DNA of 7,045 bases from AC-32 sp035624425 (GCA_035624425.1 DASPRN010000127.1:1-7045), one strand, 5' to 3'; positions 1 through 5,600 are shown, numbered from the stretch's first letter. Numbers and translations are program-made. Notes: a model not told the origin generated them from the sequence alone.

Positions 1-17
1 GAGCGGAGCGTACTGCG

Positions 18-46
18 ATTCTAGACGGGGCGCCCCGGCAGGGCAA
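18..46 (-). promoter_or_regulatory. Predicted minus-strand promoter downstream of glnA
   Basis: Read on the minus strand, there is a -35 box TTGCCC (46 to 41), a 17-base spacer and a -10 box TAGAAT (23 to 18). The expected transcription start is an A near position 11. It begins just after the glnA stop codon and points out of the left edge, so it most likely drives the next minus-strand gene outside the window. The -35 form and the spacer match those of the promoter at 5157-5185. The call rests on motif and spacing only. A GC-rich palindrome (GGGGCGCCCC, 27-36) lies in the spacer; I see no convincing terminator for glnA here. Confidence 0.5.
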
Positions 47-59
47 CCCGGTGTCGCTC

Positions 60-1424
60 CTAGAGCGTCGACAGGTAGCGGTCCATCTCCCAGTTGGTCA
101 GCTGCACGCGGTAGTCGTCCCACTCCTTGCGCTTGATCTCGATATAGCGGTCGAAGATGTGCGGGCCGAGCGCCTTGCGCGCCAGCTCCGACTGCGACAG
201 CTCGTCGATCGCCTCGCCGAGCGTCTCCGGCAGCGACACGATTCCCCGCTCCCGCCGCTGCTCCGCCGTCAGGTGGTACAGGTTCGTCTCCATCGGGTCG
301 GGCAGCTCGTAGCCCTTCTCGATCCCCTCGAGCCCCGCGTGCAGGAGCGCGGCGAAGGTGAGGTACGGGTTGCACGCCGGGTCCGGGCAGCGCAGCTCGG
401 CCCGCGTCGCCTGCTCCGAGCCCGGCTTGTACAGCGGGATGCGCACGAGCGCCGAGCGGTTCCGCTGCGACCAGGCGACGTAGACCGGCGCCTCGTAGCC
501 GGGCACGAGCCGCTTGTACGAGTTGACCCACTGCGCGAAGATCGCCGAGATCTCGCGCGCGTGCCGGAGCTGGCCGGCGATGAACGCCTTGCCGACCTCC
601 GAGAGGTGCCACTGGTCGTCGGCGTCGAAGAAGGCATTGCGCCCGTCCGAGAAGAGCGACATGTGCGTGTGCATCCCGGAGCCGTTCTCGCCGAAGATCG
701 GCTTGGGCATGAAGGTCGCGTGGAAACCGGCCTTCTTGGCGATCTCCTTGACGATCAGGCGGTAGGTGACGGTGTGGTCGGCCATCGTCAGCGCCGGCGC
801 ATAGCGCATGTCGATCTCGTGCTGGGAGGGCCCCACCTCGTGGTGGACGTACTCGATCGGGATCCCGACGGTCTCGAGCGCGCGCACGGTCTCCTGGCGC
901 AGCTCGCTGGCGGCGTCCATCGTCGTCATCGCGAAGTAGCCGCCCTCGTCGAGCGGCTCGGTGCCCTCGTCGTCCTCGAAGAGGAAGTACTCGAGCTCGG
1001 GACCGACGTTGAACGTGTCGAAACCGAGCTCGCGCATCCGCTCGACCGCGCGTCGCAGCGCGTAGCGTGAGTCGCCCTCGTACGGCTGCCCGTCCGGGGT
1101 GACGATGTCGCACAGCATCCGCCCGACCTTCGTCTCGCCCTCGAGCGAGGGCATGACGGTGAAGGTTTCGGGATCGGGGATGGCGATCATGTCGGACTCC
1201 TCGATCGCGTTGAAGCCCAGGATCGACGATCCGTCGAAGCCCATCCCGTCGTCGAGCGCACCCTCCATCTCGCTCGGCGTGACCGCGAAGCTCTTCAGGT
1301 GCCCCTCGATGTCGGTGAACCAGAAGAGCAGGAACTCGATCCTCTCATCCTGGATCCGGCCCAGCACGCGCTTGCGCGCCTCCGGATCGCTTGTCGCTCT
1401 CGGCTTGCTCTCGACCTGCGCCAC
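60..1424 (-). CDS. glnA: Glutamine synthetase, class I (GlnA-type, 454 aa)
   Basis: This gene encodes a cytoplasmic enzyme that condenses glutamate and ammonium to glutamine with ATP, normally as a dodecamer. The GS beta-grasp N-domain covers about residues 25-110 and the catalytic domain about 115-454. Visible active-site motifs are FDGSS (63-67), GPELEYF (141-147), HHEVGPSQHEID (194-205), NGSGMH (247-252), KRLVPGYEAP (304-313, with flap Glu311), NRS (322-324) and the ELRCPDP segment (343-). Length and lack of the class I-beta insertion place it with the GSI-alpha/GlnA2-like enzymes; it resembles mycobacterial GlnA2. The E. coli adenylylation context (NLYDLPP) is absent: the matching region reads NLYHLTAEQ. 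The GTG start at 1424 is chosen over ATG 1445 because AAGGGAGG sits 4-5 bases before it. The ATG at 1445 overlaps the terminator T-tract and has no ribosome site. It is preceded by a leader with a terminator/antiterminator pair (separate entry). The Arg of B. subtilis GS position 62 is replaced by Ala73. The gene lies 69 bases after the MFS gene. Confidence 0.97.
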   Translation of the reverse strand: MAQVESKPRATSDPEARKRVLGRIQDERIEFLLFWFTDIEGHLKSFAVTPSEMEGALDDGMGFDGSSILGFNAIEESDMIAIPDPETFTVMPSLEGETKVGRMLCDIVTPDGQPYEGDSRYALRRAVERMRELGFDTFNVGPELEYFLFEDDEGTEPLDEGGYFAMTTMDAASELRQETVRALETVGIPIEYVHHEVGPSQHEIDMRYAPALTMADHTVTYRLIVKEIAKKAGFHATFMPKPIFGENGSGMHTHMSLFSDGRNAFFDADDQWHLSEVGKAFIAGQLRHAREISAIFAQWVNSYKRLVPGYEAPVYVAWSQRNRSALVRIPLYKPGSEQATRAELRCPDPACNPYLTFAALLHAGLEGIEKGYELPDPMETNLYHLTAEQRRERGIVSLPETLGEAIDELSQSELARKALGPHIFDRYIEIKRKEWDDYRVQLTNWEMDRYLSTL

Positions 1425-1443
1425 GCTTCCTCCCTTCAAGCAC

Positions 1444-1473
1444 AAAAGCCCCGGACGCCTCAGCGCCCGAGGC
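1444..1473 (-). terminator. Intrinsic terminator inside the glnA leader
   Basis: On the minus strand, an 11-bp hairpin runs from G1473 to C1448. The arms are GCCTCGGGCGC and GCGTCCGGGGC, the loop is TGAG, and there are two G.U wobbles. TTTT (1447-1444) follows directly. Only 19 bases separate the T-tract from the glnA GTG, and these hold the ribosome site, so no promoter fits after the terminator. All glnA transcription must therefore read through it. It could also act as a leaky terminator for the upstream ABC-MFS unit. The T-tract is short, so termination may be partial. Confidence 0.75.
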
Positions 1474-1484
1474 CGCGTCGCCTC
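1469..1484 (-). promoter_or_regulatory. Candidate antiterminator hairpin of the glnA leader
   Basis: On the minus strand GAGGC (1484-1480) can pair with GCCTC (1473-1469), giving 5 Watson-Crick pairs and the hexaloop GACGCG. The 3' arm is also the first five bases of the terminator 5' arm, so the two structures exclude each other. The same GAGGC-N6-GCCTC arrangement occurs before the glnII terminator (5585-5600). Switching is inferred from structure; the ligand or protein is unknown. Confidence 0.6.
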
Positions 1485-1493
1485 CGAACGGGG

Positions 1494-2744
1494 TCAGTCT
1501 ACAGCAGGCGCGAGCGGCAGCTGCTCGAGCTCGGGCTCGCGGCCCTGATGGCCCAGCGCGCGAGCGAAGAGGGCGAGCGCCGGCGCAATCGCCCCGGCCC
1601 CGGCGACCAGCGCGGTGCGGATCCCCCAGACGTTGCCGATCACGCCGAGCACGGGCCCGCCGGCCGCCTGGCCGATGGCGTTCGACTGGCCGCTGATCGA
1701 GAGCACCGTCGCCCGGACGCTCGAGTCCCGGATCTGCGCGTTCAGCCAGGTGTCGTAGAGCGGCCCCGCCATGTTGCGGGCGAAGAAGACGCCGAGAAGG
1801 CCCGCGACCGCGAGCCAGATCGACCCGGTCAGCGCGAAGGCGAGCATCGCCACCAGCTCGAGGGAGACAAACAGGACGAGGTACCGCGCCACCGACTGCC
1901 GGCCGCGATGGTCGACGCGCTTGATCAGGCTGCCGATCGCCGCGATGTTCAACACCATCCCCGCGAGCCAGAGGATCCCGAACCACACCACCGGGTCGAT
2001 GCCGCCCGGCAGGCCGACGTCCCGCAGGAAGTGCGCCTCCTTGAGGCGGTCGAACGCCTCGCTCGAGGCGCCCATGAACAGCTCGACGCCGACGAGCAGC
2101 AGGATCACCGGCGCCGCCCAGGCGTACCGCGCGCCGGCCAGCGCGGTGGAGCGCATCTCGGCGAGCGCCGAGCGCCGCTCGTCGCGCCGGCGCCGGCGGA
2201 ACCCCGTCTCGGGCATCACGACGATGCAGGCGAGCCCCGCGGCGATCGTGAACGCGCCGCCGAGGATCACGCCCGCGCGCAGTGACTGCGTCCCGACCGC
2301 GACCTGCACGAGCAGGCCGACCACCGCGCCTGCCTGGCCGTACCGCGCACCTCGCAGGAAGATCGTGCCCACGTTCTCCGCGCCGACCTCGTCCGCGATC
2401 CACGCCTGCTCGGCGCCGCTCGTGAACGTGTAGAAGAAGCCCCAGAGGGCCCAGAGCGCAATGATCAGCCACGGCGCCGAGACGACGCCGACGAGCAGCC
2501 AGGCGAAGCCGGTTCCGAGGTAGCCGACGATCAGCGACAGCCGCCGGCTGTAGGTGTCGGCCACGACACCGGTCGGCACCTCGAACAGGAAGACGGCGGC
2601 CTCCATCGCCGTGCCCATCAGCACCAGCTGCAGAGGCGAGAAGTGGAGCTCCTGGACGAGGTAGACGGCCATCACGACCCACGTCGGCATGCGCAGGACG
2701 ACGTTCAGGCCGTAGTAGACCGCGGTGGCGGACGGCCGCCTCAT
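1494..2744 (-). CDS. MFS transporter, probable drug/metabolite exporter (416 aa)
   Basis: This is an integral membrane protein of the major facilitator superfamily, with a length and hydrophobic pattern consistent with about 12 transmembrane helices. The loop after helix 2 contains the motif-A-like stretch GVVADTYSRR (residues 59-68, with the conserved Asp63 and basic Arg67/68), preceded by FEVPTG, which is common in proton-coupled drug efflux MFS proteins. A charged central loop with a run of arginines (GFRRRRRDERR, after MPET) divides the two halves. The ATG at 2744 overlaps the methyltransferase stop by 4 bases (ATGA), and a GGGGGAAGG stretch just upstream may serve as the ribosome site. 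It is the last gene of the overlapping chain before the glnA leader. The substrate cannot be told from sequence; export is inferred from the motif and from the neighbouring ABC exporter. Confidence 0.88.
   Translation of the reverse strand: MRRPSATAVYYGLNVVLRMPTWVVMAVYLVQELHFSPLQLVLMGTAMEAAVFLFEVPTGVVADTYSRRLSLIVGYLGTGFAWLLVGVVSAPWLIIALWALWGFFYTFTSGAEQAWIADEVGAENVGTIFLRGARYGQAGAVVGLLVQVAVGTQSLRAGVILGGAFTIAAGLACIVVMPETGFRRRRRDERRSALAEMRSTALAGARYAWAAPVILLLVGVELFMGASSEAFDRLKEAHFLRDVGLPGGIDPVVWFGILWLAGMVLNIAAIGSLIKRVDHRGRQSVARYLVLFVSLELVAMLAFALTGSIWLAVAGLLGVFFARNMAGPLYDTWLNAQIRDSSVRATVLSISGQSNAIGQAAGGPVLGVIGNVWGIRTALVAGAGAIAPALALFARALGHQGREPELEQLPLAPAVD
1496..1501 (-). promoter_or_regulatory. glnA: Possible -10 box for an internal glnA promoter
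   Basis: TAGACT on the minus strand (1501 to 1496) fits the TANNNT pattern and overlaps the end of the MFS gene. It would start transcription near 1489, right before the candidate antiterminator hairpin, just as the glnII promoter starts close to its leader hairpins. No recognisable -35 box lies 16-18 bases upstream. Read-through from the ABC-MFS chain is the alternative source of glnA transcripts. Confidence 0.25.
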
Positions 2745-3445
2745 GCCTTCCCCCAGACCGAGACGTGCCTACCGCTTTCGCTCGTGAACGGGCTGCGGTC
2801 CCAGTCGCCCCAGCGCTCCCGGAGCCTCATGCCGGCCAAACGCGCCATCAGGTCGAGCTCGGCGGGCCAGACGTAGCGGCCCGGGAACGTGGCGTAGGCA
2901 CCTTCGGCCGGGTAGTAGTGGTGCGAGGTCAAGCTCTGGCGGGCGACGTCGTACTCGTCGAAGCCGAGGTGCTCAGGGCTGACGTCGAACGGCAGGAACG
3001 TCTCTCCGCGCGGAAGCCGCTGCAGCTCGGGAAGCATGATCTCGACCACGAAGAGCCCGCGCGGCTCGAGGTGCGCCGCGACGTTCTGGAAGCACTCGGC
3101 CTGCTCGTCCTGTGCCGCCAGGTTCATGAGCGTGTTGAAGACCGCGTACACGAGTGAGAACGGGCCCTCGACCTTCGTCGTCGCGCAATCACCGGTCGCG
3201 ACCTCGATCTCCTCGCCGCCGGGCTTCTCACGGAGCCTCGCAACCATCTCCGGCGAGAGGTCGATTCCGGAGACGCGAACGCCCCGCGCCGCCAGCGGCA
3301 GAGCGATCCGGCCGGTGCCGATGCCGAGCTCGAGCGCCGCACCGCCGCCCGCGAGCGCCTCGAGGAACTCCACGACCGGCTCCACCGGCATGTCGGCCGT
3401 CTCCGCGTCGTAGCGAGCGGCGACGTCCTCGCCGAAGCGGTTCAT
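2741..3445 (-). CDS. Class I SAM-dependent methyltransferase (234 aa)
   Basis: This is a soluble methyltransferase with a Rossmann-like fold. Motif I is ALELGIGTGRIALPLA (residues 37-52, binding S-adenosylmethionine). The acidic end of strand 2 is IDLS (61-64, Asp62, ribose contact), and GDC (85-87) is near motif II. FSLVYAVFNTLMNL (96-109) corresponds to the post-motif strand, followed by the LEPRGLFVVEIM segment (126-137), which is typical of small-molecule methyltransferases. The C-terminal half is the variable substrate region. The start overlaps the permease stop as ATGA, and the stop overlaps the MFS start the same way, so translation is probably coupled through the chain. There is no strong ribosome site at 3446-3465, which also fits coupling. 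The substrate is unknown. It lacks the cysteine pattern expected of ArsM arsenite methyltransferases. Confident for the family, not for the role. Confidence 0.88.
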   Translation of the reverse strand: MNRFGEDVAARYDAETADMPVEPVVEFLEALAGGGAALELGIGTGRIALPLAARGVRVSGIDLSPEMVARLREKPGGEEIEVATGDCATTKVEGPFSLVYAVFNTLMNLAAQDEQAECFQNVAAHLEPRGLFVVEIMLPELQRLPRGETFLPFDVSPEHLGFDEYDVARQSLTSHHYYPAEGAYATFPGRYVWPAELDLMARLAGMRLRERWGDWDRSPFTSESGRHVSVWGKA

Positions 3446-4275
3446 CCCGACCGCTTCAGCTTTCCGTGCTTCTTGGCATAGCGCTCACCGGTGCGGAAGG
3501 TCCACAGGCCGAGCGGCACCGAGACCGCCCCGATCACGAGCAGCGCCCAGATCTCGGTCGTGAGGTCGGAGAGGCCGGCGCCGTCGATGATCGCCGCACG
3601 GCAGCCGCGCAGCGCGTAGGTCGCCGGCGAGATCTTCGACAGCGCCTGCATCCAGCCGGGAAGCACTGAGGTCGGGTAGTAGACACCGGAGACGACGAGC
3701 AGCAGCCCCTGCGCGACGAAGCCGAGCTGCGTGCCCTTCTCGGGCGAGATCAGCGGCAGGACGGCGGTCATCATCCCGATCCCGATGAACGAGATCGAGG
3801 CGACGATCAGCACGACGAGCGCCGCCGCGTAGTTGGCGTCGTGCAGGTGGAGCCCGAAGAAGGCGGCGACCACGCCGAAGAGCAGCACCGCGCGGACGAC
3901 GCCGTAGCCGACCGCGAACAGACCCATCCCGATCAGGTGCACGGGCCGGGAGAGCGGGGCCATGAACGTGTACTCGATCGTCCCCTCCCAGCGCTCCCAG
4001 GCGACGGTCTCGGTGAGGATCTCGAAGATGATCCCGAGGTAGGCCCAGATGACGGCACCGACGAGCAGGATCGTCGTCACCTGCTCGACGTTGATCTTGC
4101 CGCCGACCGCCGGGATGCCCTTCGCGATGAAGACGATCGTGAGCGTGTTCGCAACCGTCCAGAGGAAGAACGCGACGTCCCACCAGATATAGCGCTTGAC
4201 CAGGTAGATGTTGCGCTCGATCACGCCGCCCAGCCCGACCAGCTCGTGGCGCAGCGCAAGGCTCATCGTCCTCAT
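3442..4275 (-). CDS. ABC-2 type exporter permease (277 aa)
   Basis: This is the membrane subunit of an ABC-2 exporter. Six hydrophobic segments can be seen at about residues 31-52, 66-88, 112-142, 151-176, 184-206 and 242-260. Between the second and third lies WERWEGTIEYTFMAPLSR (93-110), a conserved amphipathic segment of ABC-2 permeases that likely contacts the ATPase. The basic C-terminus (RYAKKHGKLKRSG) suggests a cytoplasmic tail. Start ATG 4275 overlaps the ATPase stop by 4 bases (ATGA), with GGAGG at 4289-4285, 9 bases upstream. A second ATG at codon 4 is possible but further from that site. The preceding gene is its obvious ATPase partner. One permease and one ATPase would form a complex with two of each. 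The substrate is unknown. Confidence 0.9.
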   Translation of the reverse strand: MRTMSLALRHELVGLGGVIERNIYLVKRYIWWDVAFFLWTVANTLTIVFIAKGIPAVGGKINVEQVTTILLVGAVIWAYLGIIFEILTETVAWERWEGTIEYTFMAPLSRPVHLIGMGLFAVGYGVVRAVLLFGVVAAFFGLHLHDANYAAALVVLIVASISFIGIGMMTAVLPLISPEKGTQLGFVAQGLLLVVSGVYYPTSVLPGWMQALSKISPATYALRGCRAAIIDGAGLSDLTTEIWALLVIGAVSVPLGLWTFRTGERYAKKHGKLKRSG

Positions 4276-5057
4276 TTGTGGTCACCTCCCTCTCCGTTCT
4301 CGAAGGCATGACCGCTCGCCGCGAAGAACGCCTCCTCGAGGGTGGTCGAGTTGAAGCGGGCCTTCAGCTCGTCGGCAGGCTCCAGGCAGAGCAGCTCGCC
4401 GTCGTCGAGGATCCCGACGCGGTCTGCGAGGGCCTCGGCCTCGGCCAGGTCGTGCGTGCAGAGCAGGACGGTGGCGTCGTGCTCGGACCGCACCTCGCGG
4501 ATGAACTGCTGCACCTCCTGCTTCGAGCGCGGGTCGAGGCCCGTGGTGGGCTCGTCGAGCAGGAGCAGGATCGGCGCGGTCAGCAGCGCGCGGGCGAGCG
4601 CGACCTTCTGCTGCATCCCGCGCGAGAGGTTCTCCATCGGCTCGTCGCGCCGGTCCGCGGGGAAGCCGACGCGGCTCAGGATCTCCGGGATCCTGTCCTT
4701 CGTCTCGTGTGGGCGCAGCCCGTAGAAGCGCGCGGCGTAGCTGAGGTTCTCGACCGCCGACATCTTCTTGAAGAAGCTCGCCTCGACCGACACGCGGTTG
4801 ACGAGCCGCCGGACGACGCGCGTCTCACGGAAGGCGTCGTGCCCGAAGACGCGGGCGTCGCCGGCGTCCGGCAGGAGCAGCGTCGAGAGCAGGCGGACCA
4901 GCGTCGACTTGCCCGACCCGTTGGGCCCGAGGATCGCGACGCACTCGCCGCGCGCGATCTCGAAGTCGACGCCCTTGAGCGCGGCCACGCGGCGTTTGCC
5001 GCGGCCGTCGCGGCGGGTGAACTCCTTGCGCAAGTTGTGGACTTCGAGGGCCTTCAT
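4272..5057 (-). CDS. ABC-2 exporter ATPase, DrrA/CcmA-like (261 aa)
   Basis: This is the nucleotide-binding subunit that energises the following permease. Motifs in order: Walker A GPNGSGKST (44-52), signature LSRGM (144-148), Walker B ILLLLDEP (163-170), D-loop TGLD (172-175) and switch His202 in LLCTHDLAEAE. The Q-loop region reads VSVEASFFKKMSAVENL (89-105), with no glutamine at the usual place. Length and motif set match the drug/polymer exporter ATPases of the DrrA/CcmA group. The start is taken at ATG 5057, with GGAG 6 bases upstream (5067-5064); an in-frame TTG at 5069 would put that site inside the gene. It is the first gene of the chain, about 93 bases after the predicted transcription start. 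The exported compound cannot be read from the sequence. Confidence 0.93.
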   Translation of the reverse strand: MKALEVHNLRKEFTRRDGRGKRRVAALKGVDFEIARGECVAILGPNGSGKSTLVRLLSTLLLPDAGDARVFGHDAFRETRVVRRLVNRVSVEASFFKKMSAVENLSYAARFYGLRPHETKDRIPEILSRVGFPADRRDEPMENLSRGMQQKVALARALLTAPILLLLDEPTTGLDPRSKQEVQQFIREVRSEHDATVLLCTHDLAEAEALADRVGILDDGELLCLEPADELKARFNSTTLEEAFFAASGHAFENGEGGDHK

Positions 5058-5088
5058 CGGTTGCTCCAACTCGACGGGACACGGACAG

Positions 5089-5119
5089 TGCGCGCTCGCC
5101 GAAAGCGGCGGCGCGCGCA
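5089..5119 (-). other. Strong stem-loop in the 5' leader of the ABC operon
   Basis: A 31-base inverted repeat lies in the predicted 93-base leader. The outer stem has 7 bp (TGCGCGC with GCGCGCA), followed by a small internal loop, then an inner stem of 5 bp closing a 4-base loop. No T-tract follows, so it is not an intrinsic terminator. It may stabilise the transcript or affect translation. Such repeats also occur by chance in GC-rich DNA. Confidence 0.35.
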
Positions 5120-5156
5120 GAAACCGGAGTCAGCCGAGGAGCAACATCGCCGGGGC

Positions 5157-5185
5157 ACGATACCTGTCGCTCCGGCGAGCGGCAA
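5157..5185 (-). promoter_or_regulatory. Predicted promoter of the ABC-methyltransferase-MFS chain
   Basis: On the minus strand, -35 TTGCCG (5185 to 5180), a 17-base spacer and -10 TATCGT (5162 to 5157) are seen. The expected start is a G near 5150. The box pair begins 9 bases after the stop at 5195 of the reading-frame remnant upstream, in the only gap large enough for a promoter before the ATPase gene. The rest of 5058-5194 holds the leader and the stem-loop entry, nothing else recognised. Confidence 0.55.
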
Positions 5186-5194
5186 ATTCTGGGT

Positions 5195-5302
5195 TCACCA
5201 CGGGAGGAGGAACTCCGACGGGCGACCGATCTCGGTCGCGGCCAGGAGCACCGCCAGCCAGCCGGCCGGCACGAGCCCGTACCACCGGGAGCCGCTCCGC
5301 CA
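5195..5302 (-). pseudogene. In-frame continuation of the small membrane protein after a TGA
   Basis: Directly after the TGA at 5305-5303, the same frame stays open for 35 more codons to a TGA at 5197-5195. The encoded stretch reads WRSGSRWYGL, then PAGWLAVLLAATEIG, then RPSEFLLPW. It contains a third hydrophobic segment, and nearly every codon ends in G or C, as in real genes here. No ATG, GTG or TTG with a ribosome site opens it as a separate gene (the first GTG is 10 codons in). The best reading is the C-terminal third of a gene of about 100 codons split by a nonsense codon. TGA read-through or a sequence error is also possible. The ATPase promoter starts just after its end, which supports the longer gene extent. 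Confidence 0.45.
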
Positions 5303-5497
5303 TCACCAGACGACGATCCCTGCCGCAAGGAACCAGGTGAGGAAGGCGAGAAGGAAGACCGTGGTCGCGTCTCCGGCGAACGAGGTGAAATAGGCCCAGA
5401 CGAACCAGACGACGAACCAGACGAAGCCGAAGACGACATGCATCGTCAGAACGGCGCCGAGAGCCAGGCCGCCTTGCCTGCTCGTGCCACGTGTCAC
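5303..5497 (-). CDS. Small two-helix membrane protein, unknown (64 aa)
   Basis: I do not recognise the family. A short basic N-terminus (MTRGTSRQ) is followed by a long aromatic-rich helix (about residues 10-37, with FGFVWFVVWFVWAYF), a short polar turn (TSFAGDATT) and a second helix (47-64) that ends right at the stop codon. The lack of any tail after the second helix, and a coding-like continuation in the same frame beyond the TGA, suggest that the product is truncated. The start is GTG 5497. No ribosome site precedes it, but a GATACT -10-like box ends 6 bases upstream, so the transcript may be leaderless. It is divergent from glnII, with 157 bases between the start codons. Confidence 0.6.
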   Translation of the reverse strand: MTRGTSRQGGLALGAVLTMHVVFGFVWFVVWFVWAYFTSFAGDATTVFLLAFLTWFLAAGIVVW

Positions 5498-5503
5498 CTG
5501 GTC

Positions 5504-5509
5504 AGTATC
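5504..5509 (-). promoter_or_regulatory. -10-like box of the small membrane protein gene
   Basis: GATACT on the minus strand (5509 to 5504) matches four bases of TATAAT and would start transcription at about 5497, the first base of the GTG. That predicts a leaderless mRNA, a form common in actinobacteria. No clear -35 box is visible 17 bases upstream. Confidence 0.3.
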
Positions 5510-5517
5510 TCGCCGAG

Positions 5518-5541
5518 AGCTCCTGGACGTCGTCGGGAGCT
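5518..5541. repeat. Inverted repeat spanning the glnII -35 box
   Basis: AGCTCC (5518-5523) and GGAGCT (5536-5541) form a perfect 6-bp inverted repeat with a 12-base centre that contains the predicted -35 box of glnII. The position and dyad form suit a dimeric repressor or activator, but the core is short and GC-rich, and chance occurrence is possible. It does not fit the GlnR box pattern. Confidence 0.3.
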
Positions 5542-5552
5542 TGCGCTAGGGT
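5524..5552 (+). promoter_or_regulatory. glnII: Predicted glnII promoter
   Basis: The -35 box is TGGACG (5524-5529, four of six consensus bases), the spacer is 17 bases, and the -10 box is TAGGGT (5547-5552). The expected start is A5559, one base before the first leader hairpin, giving a leader of about 96 bases. It lies in the divergent gap between the small membrane gene and glnII, the only intergenic room upstream of the leader terminator. Confidence 0.5.
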
Positions 5553-5559
5553 CTGGGCA

Positions 5560-5583
5560 GCGCTCGCCGCCGAAGGTGGGCGC
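5560..5583 (+). promoter_or_regulatory. glnII: First leader hairpin of glnII (hexaloop)
   Basis: A 9-bp stem (GCGCTCGCC with GGTGGGCGC, two G.U pairs) closes the hexaloop GCCGAA (5569-5574). It begins one base after the predicted transcription start and ends two positions before the antiterminator candidate. With that hairpin it forms a tandem pair of six-base loops, both with a purine at loop position 1 and G at position 4. Confidence 0.5.
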
Positions 5584-5584
5584 G

Positions 5585-5600
5585 GAGGCATTGGGGCCTC
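5585..5600 (+). promoter_or_regulatory. glnII: Candidate antiterminator hairpin of the glnII leader
   Basis: GAGGC (5585-5589) pairs with GCCTC (5596-5600) around the hexaloop ATTGGG (A at position 1, G at position 4). The 3' arm is shared with the 5' arm of the terminator at 5596-5621, so formation of one prevents the other. The same stem and loop length occur in the glnA leader at 1469-1484. The function is inferred from structure and from recurrence at two GS genes. Confidence 0.6.

Noticed and set aside
27..36. GGGGCGCCCC palindrome as a glnA terminator
   Set aside because: It is self-complementary without a loop and has no T-tract on the minus strand; it lies in the spacer of a predicted promoter.
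51..1070. A 339-codon open frame on the plus strand opposite glnA
   Set aside because: It lies wholly antisense to a secure glutamine synthetase gene and encodes an Arg/Val/Leu-rich low-complexity product without motifs. This is a usual by-product of GC-rich codons.
1345..2682. A 445-codon minus-strand frame overlapping the MFS gene
   Set aside because: Its product is dominated by Arg, Gly and Ala with no domain, while the other frame gives a clear MFS transporter with an ATGA-coupled start.
2741..3445. ArsM-type arsenite methyltransferase, which would link to arsinothricin
   Set aside because: The expected conserved cysteines and ArsM motifs are missing. Only a generic SAM-binding fold can be supported.
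5131..5304. ATG overlapping the TGA at 5303 (TGATG), opening a 57-codon frame
   Set aside because: The product is arginine- and proline-rich and would run through the ATPase promoter. The other frame has far better codon use and a hydrophobic segment.
4278..5393. A 371-codon plus-strand frame opposite the ABC ATPase
   Set aside because: It is antisense to the ATPase gene with all its motifs, and runs across the predicted promoter and leader. No domain is recognisable in it.
5490..5560. A GlnR operator upstream of glnII
   Set aside because: No pair of boxes of the gTnAC-n6-GaAAC type with the right spacing was found.
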